NCBI GenBank assembly: GCA_963680875.1
Contig: OY804578.1
Span: forward strand, 97,369,689 to 97,433,688
Direction: 5' to 3'
DNA from: Bathymodiolus brooksi
Taxonomy: Eukaryota > Mollusca > Bivalvia > Mytilida > Modiolidae
DNA: 64,000 nt
Shown: positions 10,500 through 20,739 of the stretch, piece by piece
Layout: every line of letters starts with the position of its first letter
Position numbering within the stretch: the first letter of the stretch is position 1
Notes under the pieces: model-generated
The model's input: only the letters and a program-made list of their open reading frames with translations
What the model was told of the DNA's origin: nothing
The model's database searches: none
Program-made: the position numbers and the translations under genes

Positions 10500-11144
10500 C
10501 TAAGGTTTTTTCATTGCTTAGAAAATTACTTACTGTGTTAGTACATGTCTTTCGGTGTTTCTTTATATCTTGTTTATGTGCGTACATTTCTTTCCACATT
10601 TCGTAGATGAATTTCTTGTCCACATGAAGAGTTTGTATGTGATCATTCAAGTTCCCTATAGTGTCAAATTTTGTGTCACAGAATTAAAAGTTTATGACAC
10701 ACTTTCGGTAATGTTCTACGTATGTATCCTTCCTATTAAATTGCTTGTCACATTTTGTACGGGAGAATTGTTTATCATTGTTGTGGATTGTATCTTTGTG
10801 TCTATTAAGAATGTGTTTCCTTGAGAAGGTCTTAAAACATACATCGCATTGGAACTTCATGGTCAGAATGATTCGAAATGCTCGATGATAGGATTTTTTT
10901 AGCTCCCGTTAGATATGCATTGAAATAAAATGCTATATAAGGACATCAGATCAGAATTCGGGGTGTGAAAACATTTTTCATTGGGAACGGGAAACGGAAG
11001 TTCCTTCTCCGTATAAGGTCTGAACGAATGTCCGGGTGTGGGAGGGGCGACGGCGTATGATTCATGATGGGATGGATATTCATATATGGTCGAGCCTTTG
11101 GGTGGGGAAGGGATGGTGAGATACTTGACTTGTGTCATAAGCAT
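10500..11144 (-). pseudogene. C2H2 zinc-finger protein pseudogene, copy A
   Basis: Minus strand. An N-terminal frame from 11144 (MLMTQVKYLTIPS..., ending near SFRPYT) leads, after a ~100-bp insertion seen only in copy A, into zinc-finger coding: FQCDVCFKTFSRKH, then TKCDKQFNRKD, FCDTKFDTIGNLNDHIQTLH and MYAHKQDIKKHRKTC. Several metal ligands are lost (for example CEKC-type to MW at 10600) and a stop lies between fingers. In copy B the N-terminal part runs directly into the first finger, showing that they belong together. The gene is decayed in both copies and predates the duplication; its family is not recognised. Confidence 0.6.
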
Positions 11145-12039
11145 GGCCGTAGCTTGGGTTGGAATTTTACCGAGGCAGGGCGTCTTGGGGCGTTCGACTT
11201 TTTTTGCTGTTTTTCCTTATGTTAATATTTTGACGTTTTGATAGTAGTTATTACCATAATTTGTCAAATTAACCACAAGTAGGTTTTTTAAATTATTGAC
11301 ATTAGAATACTTGAAGATATGCGTTAATCGCCGTAAAATGTTCATTACGCTCTTTACACTACTACATGATATAAGAGTTGATTGACACACCAAGGAGTCT
11401 TCAATCATATTTAGAAGATATATGGCTCAAACATAATCCTTATTCAGACAGATTTGGATACAGTACGATACAACAGATGCTAACTTAGAACTTACAGTTT
11501 ATGTTTACGATTTAGTTATATCTTAAAATGTTGTGTTTATCCATTTTTTTACGACTCAGTGGATGCTACGCCTTTGAATATCCAGATCATATGGCCTCAA
11601 AATGTCCCTGTAATTGGTCAAATTTCTAAATTTCTTGGGGGCTTGCGTGAATTCCCAGCTGTATGTGCTCATTGAACCCACCATAATATATTCATAGCCT
11701 ACATTTTGGCAGTTGTACCCTCGAAACGATTATTGGTGCACGGCTTACTAGTATTATAAATCAGATCTTAGACTAGAGCCATTAATGGGTCATAGCTCGA
11801 GTTGTGAACTGATAACTCTACAATAATCATATTCTAATGCATACTTACTTTTCTAAGAAAATCACTTACTGTGTAAGTATATGTCTGTCTGCGTTTCTTT
11901 ATATCTTGTTTTTGTGTCGTATTTCTTTCCGGGTGGGAGTGGGGGTAGACTTTTCTTCTATCCAAGTTGAAGCGTGGGGTTGTAACCCCACGGCCCACTC
12001 TTTTCTGACGATTATCTGGACCTGAGTTTCATTCTACAT
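11145..12039. other. Spacer, nothing recognised
   Basis: Alignable to copy B 38230-39770 with several gaps. Contains no supported exon, SINE or repeat. Confidence 0.4.
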
Positions 12040-12806
12040 TAAACAATTATTGCCTTCAATGGATGTAAACATCCAGAATTGTTAACCTGAAGGGGGTTGT
12101 TTTCCAGACGGGTTTAGCCCGAGGAAAACAACCCCTTGAGGGTTAACAATTCTGATGTTTACAATCCATTGAAGGCAATAACTGTTTTATTATACCAAAC
12201 AACAGACCAAGGATTGGGAATTTAAATAAATACATGTATTTAAACAAAATGTGTTTAATAACTTTTGACAAATTTTTAACGAATGTTAAACTATTTCATG
12301 TTTATATTAAAGTTCACAACACAATCCAGTGATATAGGGCACAAACCAGCCATCAGTAATATGTTCAACAGATTTGAAATTTTTGAAATTTTTTGAAATT
12401 TTGAAATATTGAAAAAATTTTGAAATTTTGATTTCTTATGAAAATTTAGATTTTTTTTTTTTTTTTAATATTTGAAATTTTGAAATTTTTGAAATATTGG
12501 AATTTTTTTGAAAATTTTGAACTTTAAATTTATTATTTTTTTAATTGATTTTAGAATTTTGAAATCTTATGAAATTTTTGAAAGAGTTGTTTCCCTTTTG
12601 AGGCACGCAATGGGTTGTTTACCGGGAAACAATAGGGTTGTTTCCCGTTTGGTTTAATTTTCACAAACATTAAAATTGTTTCAGGTCATGTGATTTAGTT
12701 TAAGCCAATGAGAAGTTAGTGAGGTATAATAATGCCCTCGGGAAAACAACCCCTTGAGGGTTAACAATACTGGATGTTTACATCCATTGAAGGCAATAAT
12801 TGTTTA
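12040..12806. mobile_element. Fold-back element (MITE), copy A only
   Basis: Termini are inverted copies beginning TAAACAATTATTGCCTTCAA (12040 forward, 12806 reverse) and continuing for about 70 bp. A third, reversed copy of the terminal segment lies at ~12122-12190, making a nested hairpin next to the left end. The interior (12370-12590) is an AT-rich GAAATTTT/TTTTTGAA run. Copy B (39755-39765) has an empty site, CTATATTG, where A has CTACAT and ATATTG flanks. No coding capacity. Confidence 0.8.
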
Positions 12807-13115
12807 ATATTGTTCGAATTTCAGTTTGGCTTTGCACGTATTCATATCATACAAAATTCAAATAAATTGTACCTATATTATGATTGAATGGTGCAATAAA
12901 AATCAAAGGGTCGATCCAATCATATATTTGGAAGCTGAAAACGCCCATCCAATCTAACAGCACTACATCTTTACCTTTAGTTTTAACCAATTTCATTAAT
13001 TAATGCAACATAGAATTACAATATTGAACAATGCATGACAGATGATATAATGTAATTAATTACATGTAAACTGATTGGGGAACAAGTTGCTTGAACTTAA
13101 ATACTTGCATACCGT

Positions 13116-13176
<61 letters not shown>

Positions 13177-14160
13177 CCTTTTTCTCACGGTAACGAACAT
13201 ATCTAGCATAAGATAAACCCTGTTTATAAAAATGAAGAATGGAGGTCAGTATTCAGTTCGACCTGGATTTTAAATTTTCATCTAGATAAAACACATTTTA
13301 AGTTGTCAGTTTCCGTCAATTATCAATTGTTTCTTTCCTGGGTGATGATAAAAGTACCAGTTACGATGTTAGTGGAACAGGAAATAGTACAATTCTGTTT
13401 TATTATGTCTGAATATATACAAGGTTTGTTTTGTTTTTTGTTTGTTTGATGGTGTTTAACGCCTCTTTCAACAATATTTCAGCTATATCCAATTGTGTAC
13501 TAATCTCATCAAAATTTGAACGTGGTCGCTCCTTAATTAGAAATTTTGCAATGTAAACGAAAGATGGAAACAAACGTTATCAGCGAAAAAAAGAAAGAAT
13601 TGTAAAAGTTTCGCGCTACACATGTATAATTAGCTCTTTTTTTTTTGGTTATCTGAACTTGTTTCTGAAACCATTATTGTAGATATTATGAAATTACAGT
13701 TATTATTGTATATGTTATGATTTGAGTTGTATGAATAGTTCCTTTCATTGTTTACTGTGTAGTAATAAAAAAAAACATAAATATATATATTCATAAATCG
13801 AATATGAGAGATAAAATATGGTTTAATTGTGTATGGTATTATAGCGAAACTTATCTGGTAGTAATGATATTCTTACTCCCAGTCCTTATTTAATTATTTG
13901 TTCATTGTAAATATTTGTTAAAGACCTTTGAGGTTTCCTTGGCACCCAGAGGTATATTGTTCACAGGTGTAATATAGATATTATGCTCTACAGCTTGCTT
14001 AACATTTGGATATCAGAATTACTTTGGTGACGTTACGTGCGTATGTTAATATCCTAGAAAACTCCATTTCTTTAATTCGGTTAGGAATAAATATATAAAA
14101 TATTGGTTTTTGTTTTTGTTTCCACACCGTTAGTTTCTAATTTAATGCTCTATATTACAG
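12807..14160. other. 5' flank / leader intron of receptor gene A
   Basis: Contains (TA)n(GA)n at 13114-13174 and a SINE tail fragment at 13440-13490 (minus). Alignable to copy B 39770-45326 once the 3.9-kb block 40676-44608 is removed. No promoter motif can be supported. The last bases form a pyrimidine-rich acceptor, ATATTACAG, ending at 14160, implying an upstream non-coding exon not located. Confidence 0.4.
13114..13174. repeat. (TA)n(GA)n microsatellite
   Basis: About 13 TA units run directly into about 16 GA units; the array is missing from the matching place in copy B. Confidence 0.9.
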
Positions 14161-14173
14161 AAAATGAATTGCA

Positions 14174-14216
14174 ATGAAGGAGTTTCTTTTGTTGACCTCG
14201 CTGATCTTATTGCAAG
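14174..14216 (+). CDS. Receptor gene A exon 1: signal peptide
   Basis: ATG at 14174 opens MKEFLLLTSLILLQ, a short secretory signal with one Lys and a Leu-rich core, and stops at CAAG|GTAAGC in phase 1. The exon itself probably begins at 14161 after TATTACAG. The joined codon with exon 2 is G+AC (Asp). An upstream ATG at 14164 in another frame gives no signal-like sequence. The copy in gene B differs at three third-codon positions in this stretch, all silent, which supports both the frame and a constraint on the protein. Confidence 0.7.
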
Positions 14217-14587
14217 GTAAGCTACATTGTCGGCAACCCATGGCTGATCACACTCCTATACTGAAGAGTTGCGAGTAATCGGAACGTGATCAGTCGTGCA
14301 TTACCGACGATTGATAAGTTACAGAAAGTTGAATCATTATAGCAGTAAGCTTAGTTATAAAATGCAATCATTTCAGGACCAGAAACGACACACGAACTGC
14401 TATTTTTTAAATGAAATAGTTAATAAACCAGACCCTTAAATAATTTTGCCAATTTTATATATTTAAAATATGGAAATTCTGACAACATATTTTTTAATTG
14501 ATTTATTCTTATGAAATAATTTCAATGAATAAAAGAATACCAGATCGAAGAAACAACCATGATATAAATTTTTAGGATTAGGGGTTA

Positions 14588-15052
14588 TGGTGTCCAACGC
14601 GACTTTCAACAATATTTATATAATAATGTGGTCTTGTCCAGGTAATATGCCAAAATATTACCCAGGTCTGAGAGACATAATACCCTCCCCGTAATATTTT
14701 GGCATATTACCTGGACAAGACCACATTAATATCATTATTATACTGAGTGTCTAATTGTCCAGGTAGTATGCCAAATATTACCCAGGTAATATGCCAAAAT
14801 ATTACAGCACCAAATATCACTACAGAAACTTACACAAAGTATAATAATTCAGTATAATCGTCGCGGTCAGTTTTATTGGCGGAGGAAACCACTGACCTGT
14901 TACAAGTCAATGACAAACTTTATCACCTAATGCTATATTCAGTACACCTCGCCATGAGCGTGATTCGAACTCACAACGTTAGTGGTGATAGGGACTGATT
15001 GAATAGGTAGTTGTAAATCCAACAACCATACGAGCAGGACCATGACGGCCCC
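14588..15052 (-). repeat. tRNA-related SINE, family 1, interrupted by a MITE
   Basis: Minus-strand SINE in intron 1 of gene A. It is split by an insertion at about 14620-14856; in gene B the same SINE (45755-45965) is uninterrupted. Confidence 0.8.
14620..14856. mobile_element. Inverted-repeat MITE inside the SINE
   Basis: Two long inverted halves contain TGGTCTTGTCCAGGTAATAT and its complement (14632-14725), then a partial third copy (14757-14805). Ends carry TATAATAAT / ATTATTATA-type words. Present only in copy A. Confidence 0.7.
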
Positions 15053-15255
15053 TTTATATTTATATGTTATATCTATTTCTATTTTGTTTGAGTAATAAGT
15101 TAGTACATGTACATAGATTTGCGATTTGAAAAACAAAAAAAATTTAAAAGGTTAAAATTATACACGTACACAATTGTGAGTGGGTATATAGTTATATGTT
15201 GTCATTTTTAGTCTAGTAAAACATTTTATTTTGTATTTTTTATGAACGATTGAAG

Positions 15256-15570
15256 ACGGTCTTCATGGTACCATCAGTGAAATAAAAACACAGTATATTA
15301 CTCTACCGGGGACAGTTGTGCTATTCTGTCAATATGAACAATTACCAAGTCTAAAATGGCGGAAAAGAGATTTCATCATATCCCACGATTCAACAATTAA
15401 TCCGGCGGCTGTTAATGGAAGTGAAAGGTTTAGAGCCATCAACAAACTACTAGACAAACAATATGTGTTACAGATATTAAAAACAACAGAAGAAGACCTT
15501 GGTTTATATGTATGTGAGGCACAACTCAACTCAATTATTACTGAAACTAAAGTTATATTGAAACTGGCAG
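15256..15570 (+). CDS. Receptor gene A exon 2: V-type immunoglobulin domain
   Basis: A 315-nt exon (105 codons), phase 1 at both borders: acceptor AACGATTGAAG at 15255, donor GCAG|GTAAAA. The single Ig fold has Cys25 (LFCQY), Trp35 (LKWRK), Arg58-Phe (SERFRA), and the closing D81-L-G-L-Y-V-C87. The spacing of 61 residues between the cysteines and the RF and DxGxYxC motifs indicate a V-set-like domain. One N-glycosylation sequon (NGS at 54-56). It is placed directly after the signal peptide, so the domain is N-terminal and extracellular. About a fifth of its residues differ from gene B, mostly in the segments around residues 29-39 and 61-71 and at the C-terminal strand. The acceptor lacks a long pyrimidine tract next to AG. 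Confidence 0.75.
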
Positions 15571-16472
15571 GTAAAATCATGTAATTTCAGTTAGGTGAAT
15601 AATAACAAAGGTTTTGCGTCTCAACGCCGCTCAAAATGAAAAAAAAAGATGATACATTAACATTCGTAAATAGTACATAAAATATGAATTAATAAGATCA
15701 AACGCAAATGCAATGAAATTAAGTAAGAGGATGAGCACATCTTGTACACTAGGAGTCTAGGACATAAAGCTCGTGAGAATTAGATATGGTTATAACGAAA
15801 ATAGTATATATTGTCTAATTTAAACAGCAGACGATCGACAGCCGATATTTGAGAGGGGTGCGCGCGACACTTGAAGGCAATAATTTATAACTGGAAAGGT
15901 AGTATGTGTGACATGTCCTTTGGGGTTTTTACTCATTTGATACCGATATTTTAAATACAGATAACTGTATTTTTGATAAATAGAGAAATGTGCATTTTTC
16001 TGTTTTCTAAATAAAAGTATCTTTTTGTTTACTTAATATGTAACGAGTGAGGTCAGTGAATGATTGTTGTTTAACACCAAATGTGCATTTTCAGCCATAT
16101 CTTGGCGAGAAAATATAACTTTTGGTCAGATAATGTTGATGTCTGTTTTGTACGAGACCAACACACTTAAATTTTTACAGTGCTAGTTAGTAGGCTGTGA
16201 CGTACTTCTGGCTCCTGCTCATGGATATCCAATCTTTACCAAAGTTATCTTTCTTTTCCGGTCTCACATCAACGTCTGTCAACTTCTGTCCTGCCTGTGG
16301 ATCTTCTGGTTCCTGCTCATGGATGTCCAATCTCTACCAGAGTTATCTTTCTTTTCGGTCTCGCATCAGCTTCTCAACTTTTACAAGATTCCTGTAAGAA
16401 TTAAACTTAATTTATCCAAGCAAAGTACTCAGTAAAGTAGCATCCTAAGCTCAAAATTCAAACATTTTCTCA

Positions 16473-16640
16473 GACATATGTGACCTATACTGATATTGAC
16501 TATTCTGTTTAGGCCTTTTGGTTTTGTTGCTCCTTACACTTTTAAATTCTTTGGTTTTCCAATCTTTTGACCTTGAGTGTACCTGATATAGGTTATTCCA
16601 GAAACGCGCCGCACTAAATTTAATATCAACGTTTTTATCT
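16473..16640 (+). repeat. Hammerhead-like repeat, first unit of a dimer
   Basis: Core reads CTGATAT (16583-16589) and GAAAC at 16601, followed by GCGCC and GCAC. Helix I partners GTGTAC and (G)TGCGC are partly kept. Period to the next unit is ~195 bp. Confidence 0.5.
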
Positions 16641-16665
16641 ATTTATCTTTGTTTTCAGATTATTT

Positions 16666-16825
16666 TTCTCAGGCATAGGTGACCTACATTGATTTTGACT
16701 ATTCTGTTTAGGCCTTTGGGTTTTGTTGCTCCTGCAGATTTTTAAATTCTTTGGCTTTCCAATCTTTTGACTTTGAGTGTATCTGAAACGCGCCGTGCGC
16801 ACTAAATTTAATATCTACGTTTTAT
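16666..16825 (+). repeat. Hammerhead-like repeat, second unit of a dimer
   Basis: Same family. The helix II region is deleted so that CTGAAACGCG is left; the helix I strands GTGTAT and GTGCGCAC remain. This unit, but not the first, is present in copy B (48355-48515). Confidence 0.5.
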
Positions 16826-17297
16826 CTATTTATCTTACAATAATTATCACTGATTTCAATAATTTCTAGATTGTTTTCACTGATCATTTTGTTACATTAA
16901 AATTTGTGGTATTCCAAATAATCACATAGAATATAACCATATTTTATGTCAATACTTATGTGTGAAAAGTTGAATTATTTGAGACATTAACAGAGGTTGG
17001 TGCGAGAACAAGGAACGATAACTCTGACTGGGGTATGTTGGAGTGTATTTGGGATCGAATCTGGAACCACAACACCAACCCTTCTCTTCATCATTTTAAA
17101 TCATCTTAATGTTGGCAGACCAGTGGTTCAGTTTCTCAGTGTGGTATTAGTGAGACTTTTCGGCATCTCTGTTTAACTTGTATATAAATGTATTTTGCAT
17201 ATTTTTAGTTAGTAAGATCTAGTTTCTTATTTTTGACTGAAATATTGTTGAAAGTGGCGTTAAACACTACAACCCTAACCCATATTTTTGTTTTTAG

Positions 17298-17417
17298 ATT
17301 TCATTATTAGTACTGAGGAAAATATCATGTCAACAATATTTGTTGACAATGAGAAATCTAAAACAATTATTTCCGAAGAGAATTTTACGACATTTGTTTC
17401 AGAAGAGAAATCTACAG
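17298..17417 (+). CDS. Receptor gene A exon 3: Ser/Thr/Glu-rich stalk
   Basis: A 120-nt exon, phase 1-1, with acceptor TTTGTTTTTAG and donor ACAG|GTATGT. It encodes D + FIISTEENIMSTIFVDNEKS and KTIISEENFTTFVSEEKST. The pattern (I/F)xSEExxTxFV is repeated, and the piece with the NFT sequon is a 9-codon unit absent from gene B. No cysteines; likely an extended, possibly O-glycosylated linker between the Ig domain and the next module. Confidence 0.6.
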
Positions 17418-18224
17418 GTATGTATTTTTTACTTAATTATAGATATTTCGTTCACTTATATTTAAAAATTGATTTTGGATCAAAAATAGCAGTTGTAAGG
17501 TAAGTTTTAAAATATTCAGCAAATATATTTTATACTTATTTCTAACTCGGATTTGCTTAATTCGACATTTAACTTTGCTGCGAACCATTGAATTTAACCT
17601 TTGCATCAAACTGCATCAATAAAATGAACAAATGCGTCGTTATCTGTGCCATACCTATCGACTAAACACCCTCCTCCCCCAAATGACAATTTTTCCAGTC
17701 AATACTAACCGTGGTGATATACGCATCACAGTGTAAATGGGATCACCCTTCTTAATCTGTCAGACACTTGATTTTAACCGAATGGACAATCAAGAGAAAC
17801 TGGCAGCATTGGATACACAAGACACAGGACGAGGAACACGGAGTGGAGACCACCACAAACTGGGAGTAAATATATAAGACATGAGCCTCCTACAAACAAC
17901 TGGAAGTACTTTTTTAGTAAAGACGTATATGCATAGAAAATCCCGTAAACACGTTCCTGTTTAGCAAAATGTATTGGCTGGGCGAAATCTAAAAAAAAAT
18001 AAGTGGTCGGCAAAATAGACGTATAAAGCTTGGTCATGCTTACGATTGTGTTTTCAATTTCATATACAATGTATATGCAAATGTTCATCAAAATCAGCAA
18101 AAGAATAGTCAACCTTTTAAAAGAGCACCTGTTGAAATTCCGTAATTGTTCATAGGTTAAATCATAAACCTTCATTTAATTTTGAACTTTGAAAATATAA
18201 ATACAACGTATACACCACGTGGTA

Positions 18225-18610
18225 TATACATCATTTAATAATCCAGCAACACTATTGAAATTAGATCAGACAAATCTCCCATGCTCAAAGGGTAGTGACG
18301 GAGGTGAAATCGTGGCTGTATTCGGGAAGCAAAATGCTTCTCTTCCTCTTCCATCTGCAAGTTCTATTTTTACTGTAGAGGTCAATGCGATATACTTTGC
18401 TCTCATATTTGCTACTTCGTCTGATAAATTTTATTTCATAATATGCTTACATTCTATTACGTGCCTTTTGGCAACTGGAACAGGAAAAAGTCAAAAACCT
18501 TTTATTTTTCAAATTATCGAAATGTATTTAAATTTGGTGGATATGAGGAGAAAAATCATTTACCTCTGGATTCCCGGTGACGGGAACATAGTCGTAGACT
18601 AGGAAACGAA
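18225..18610 (+). pseudogene. LINE RNase H domain relic
   Basis: A frame of ~125 codons that resembles the RNase H of I/Jockey-type LINEs: GSDGGEIVAVFGKQNA, then LPSASSIFTVEVNAIYFAL (catalytic Glu region), then ICLHSITCLLA where the usual catalytic Asp is His, then LWIPGDGNIVVD in place of the WxPSHxGIxGNExAD end. Inactive. Confidence 0.6.
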
Positions 18611-18835
18611 AGATATCCTGGGTGGTCCAGTAAGTTGACTGTTCTGTCCGTTGTACTGATTTTAAACCATGCACAGTAAAATGCATACTTCTAATCTCTG
18701 GCAGGATAAAAGTTGGAACCTACAACACAATAATAAATTGCATGGAATTTGATTTATGGTTGACACAATTCCTTATCCCTACAGCAAAATCCATAAAGAG
18801 CAGACGATCGTGTAGTTCTGACACGTTGCTTTGTA

Positions 18836-18995
18836 GGTCATCCTATGATAACACATAATTTTATTTTACACGAGGAACAACGACCTGTATGTATTCCATG
18901 TTATTCCTTTACTACAGAACATGCTTTAGTTGACATTATAGATATTCGGTGCACATTCTACACAGGAGACTCTGTAAATCAATTATTTCCTAATG
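18836..18995 (+). pseudogene. LINE C-terminal zinc-knuckle relic
   Basis: Reads GHPMITHNFILHEEQRPVCI, then PCYSFTTEHALVDIIDIRC: the TH..L....C..C....TxxHxLxxC pattern found after RNase H in such LINEs. Same strand as the RNase H relic and probably the same insertion. Confidence 0.5.
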
Positions 18996-19494
18996 TCGTA
19001 GGGGGTGGTATTTTATGGGGTTTTTCTTGTTGCTTTTTATATTTTTTGTAGTTGGATAATTCAGTTTGTATTATAAGATATCGACATGTGGTGTACTTCT
19101 ACTCTACTCTTTTAGTTTCTTGTATGCTTTTATCTCTTTTTCAACCCATTATTGTTGATATCAATTATGGTGTTCTTACATAGCATGAATATTGTATTGA
19201 CTGGAAATTCCTTGACCATATTTGCCATGACTTTTATTAGGCAGAGTTTATACTAAGCTTGTCAAAGATAAAAGAACCCCCCCCCCCCCAATAAAAAAAC
19301 AAACAAACAAAACAAAGCAAAACAAAACAAAACAATACAAAGCAAACAAAAACAAAACAGAAGATATATTAATAAAAAGATCACAAATTTGGAAATTGGA
19401 TTCCATTGAAATTCCCTACAGAACTTGGTATAAAAGAAACAAAAGAAACAGCTTCTTCATTTCTTGACGATTAACAAATATTCTTCTTTCTACC

Positions 19495-19745
19495 AGGGTG
19501 GCTCAAAAAAGGTCGTTGGATCTAACAACTCTTACAAGCCTATCACCAATGTGGTGTGGGTTCGCACCCGGCTTTGTAAATTATAAAAATGGTACACTCG
19601 ACTCGCAGCCGCAAGTGATAAAGCTTACCAGTTGCTTTCCCATGGTCGGTGGTTCTCTCCGGGTATTCCGGCTTCCTCCACCACTAAAACTTGTCGCCAT
19701 GATATAGCTGAAATATTGTTGAAAGTGGCGTTAAACACCAAATAT
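19495..19745 (+). repeat. tRNA-related SINE, family 1 variant
   Basis: Complete-looking forward copy: head GGTGGCTCAAAAAAGGTCGT, B-box-like GTGGGTTCGCACCCG, middle GTCGGTGGTTCTCTCCGGGT, and 3' core ending GTGGCGTTAAACACC. Confidence 0.7.
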
Positions 19746-19839
19746 AAATCAATTAATCTTTCTACCAGACTATAACAACAGAAACTACTTCAATTTACCA
19801 TAACATGTATAAACTTTCCACACATCGATAATAATATAC

Positions 19840-20055
19840 CCCTGTTCCCGCGTATGGAGTTTATATTTCACATCTCATACGTTACGCTCAGTCGTGCAGT
19901 TGTATTCATACCTTTTACGACAGAGTCTTTAATGCGTATTAAAGTATTCATTAAGGATTTGTAAAGAATCGTCTCGTCGTTATCTTTCAAAAACTTTTTC
20001 GAAGGATATCAACACCTAGTTGAAAAGTATTCTGTCTCTTTCGTACAGATGACGA
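19840..20055 (+). pseudogene. Diverged Penelope-like RT C-terminal fragment
   Basis: Plus-strand translation gives YGVYISHLIRYAQSCSCIHT and FYDRVF, matching YGVYISQLIRYARASSNYSD of the fuller element, followed by frame-shifted pieces (NRLVVIFQK). A different, older lineage from the 7879 element. Confidence 0.5.
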
Positions 20056-20160
20056 GAAATGGCATTGGGAATTAGATTTTTGGATCCAAGTTGGTTTCTT
20101 TGTTTCTTTATCGTGTCTTCCCAATGTCATGTGTAATACCTAACATTTAAATGATGGCTT

Positions 20161-20427
20161 CAAGGGCGCATCCAGAATTTCAAGTTAGGGGGGACGCACT
20201 TAAAAGAAAATTGCGTCGAGCGGAGGGAGGCGCGAAAATGTTTGGGGTATTTCGTGTGAAAAATCACGATTTTACACCAAAATATCATATTTTTTTCAAT
20301 CACGGAGGGAGGCGGGAAAATTTTTGGGGTATTTCCTGTAAGAAATCACGATTTTATGCCAAAAACTCATATTTTTTCCAATTTTGGGGGGGACGCGCCC
20401 CGGGTGCGCCCCCTCGATCCGCCCCTG
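20161..20427 (+). mobile_element. MITE with CAAGGGCG/CGCCCCTG ends and 5-bp target duplication
   Basis: Ends CAAGGGCGCATCC and GGATCCGCCCCTG, flanked by GGCTT on both sides (20156-20160, 20428-20432). Contains a doubled inner piece (GAGGGAGGCG). Related copies at 54980-55144 (minus) and 55999-56195 also have 5-bp flanks. Confidence 0.75.
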
Positions 20428-20589
20428 GGCTTGGTAACCAAGCCTTTACCAAACCAGTAGAGTGAGCCGTTATGGTGCTATGAGTATCGATTTGTCTCTA
20501 TTTCTACGATTTTTCGACAGGATTTTGGAAACGTTCTGACGGTATGGTAAGGTATTATTTATTTTTCCATTTAAATTTTAATTTCAGTA

Positions 20590-20655
20590 TGTTTATGAAA
20601 TTTAACGCCAGTATATTGCTGAAATATTGCCAAAGAAGGCATTAAACAGCATAAT
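20590..20655 (+). repeat. SINE 3' tail fragment with (TAA)n
   Basis: Word GCTGAAATATTGCC... then GCATTAAACAGC and a TAA run, ending 25 bases before exon 4. It is in both copies (49320-49385). Confidence 0.6.
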
Positions 20656-20679
20656 AATAATAATATTTAATAATTTCAG

Positions 20680-20739
20680 AAAGACAGAGCACAATCACCA
20701 ACAAGGAATACGAAGAGGAAAATACCAAGGAGGGCACAG
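20680..20739 (+). CDS. Receptor gene A exon 4: short charged linker
   Basis: A 60-nt exon, phase 1-1 (TTTCAG acceptor at 20679; ACAG|GTCGAG donor), encoding ERQSTITNKEYEEENTKEGT. Acidic and without cysteine. In gene B the final Thr is Lys. No following exon of gene A (EGF or other) could be found before the copy B tail exon at 25187, where the acceptor is missing. Confidence 0.5.

Larger units (their letters stand above)
15571..17297. other. Intron 2 of gene A
   Basis: Holds two adjacent hammerhead-like repeats (16473-16640, 16666-16825) and a SINE tail fragment (17226-17275, plus). Matches B 47364-48982, where one repeat unit is missing and a Penelope tail is inserted. Words TCTTCTGGCTCCTGCTCATG and TCCAATCTCTACCAG occur twice at 16205-16345. 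Confidence 0.6.
17502..20586. other. Intron 3 block present only in copy A
   Basis: Replaces 182 bp in copy B (49127-49308). It is a patchwork of old insertions: LINE pieces (18225-18995), a SINE (19495-19745), a Penelope relic (19840-20055) and a MITE (20161-20427). 17502-18200 and 19060-19490 hold nothing recognised apart from poly-C and A-rich runs at 19270-19370. Confidence 0.6.

Noticed and set aside
17774..18175. 133-codon minus-strand frame with hydrophobic runs
   Set aside because: No sister in copy B, lies among LINE relics, no domain or splice evidence.
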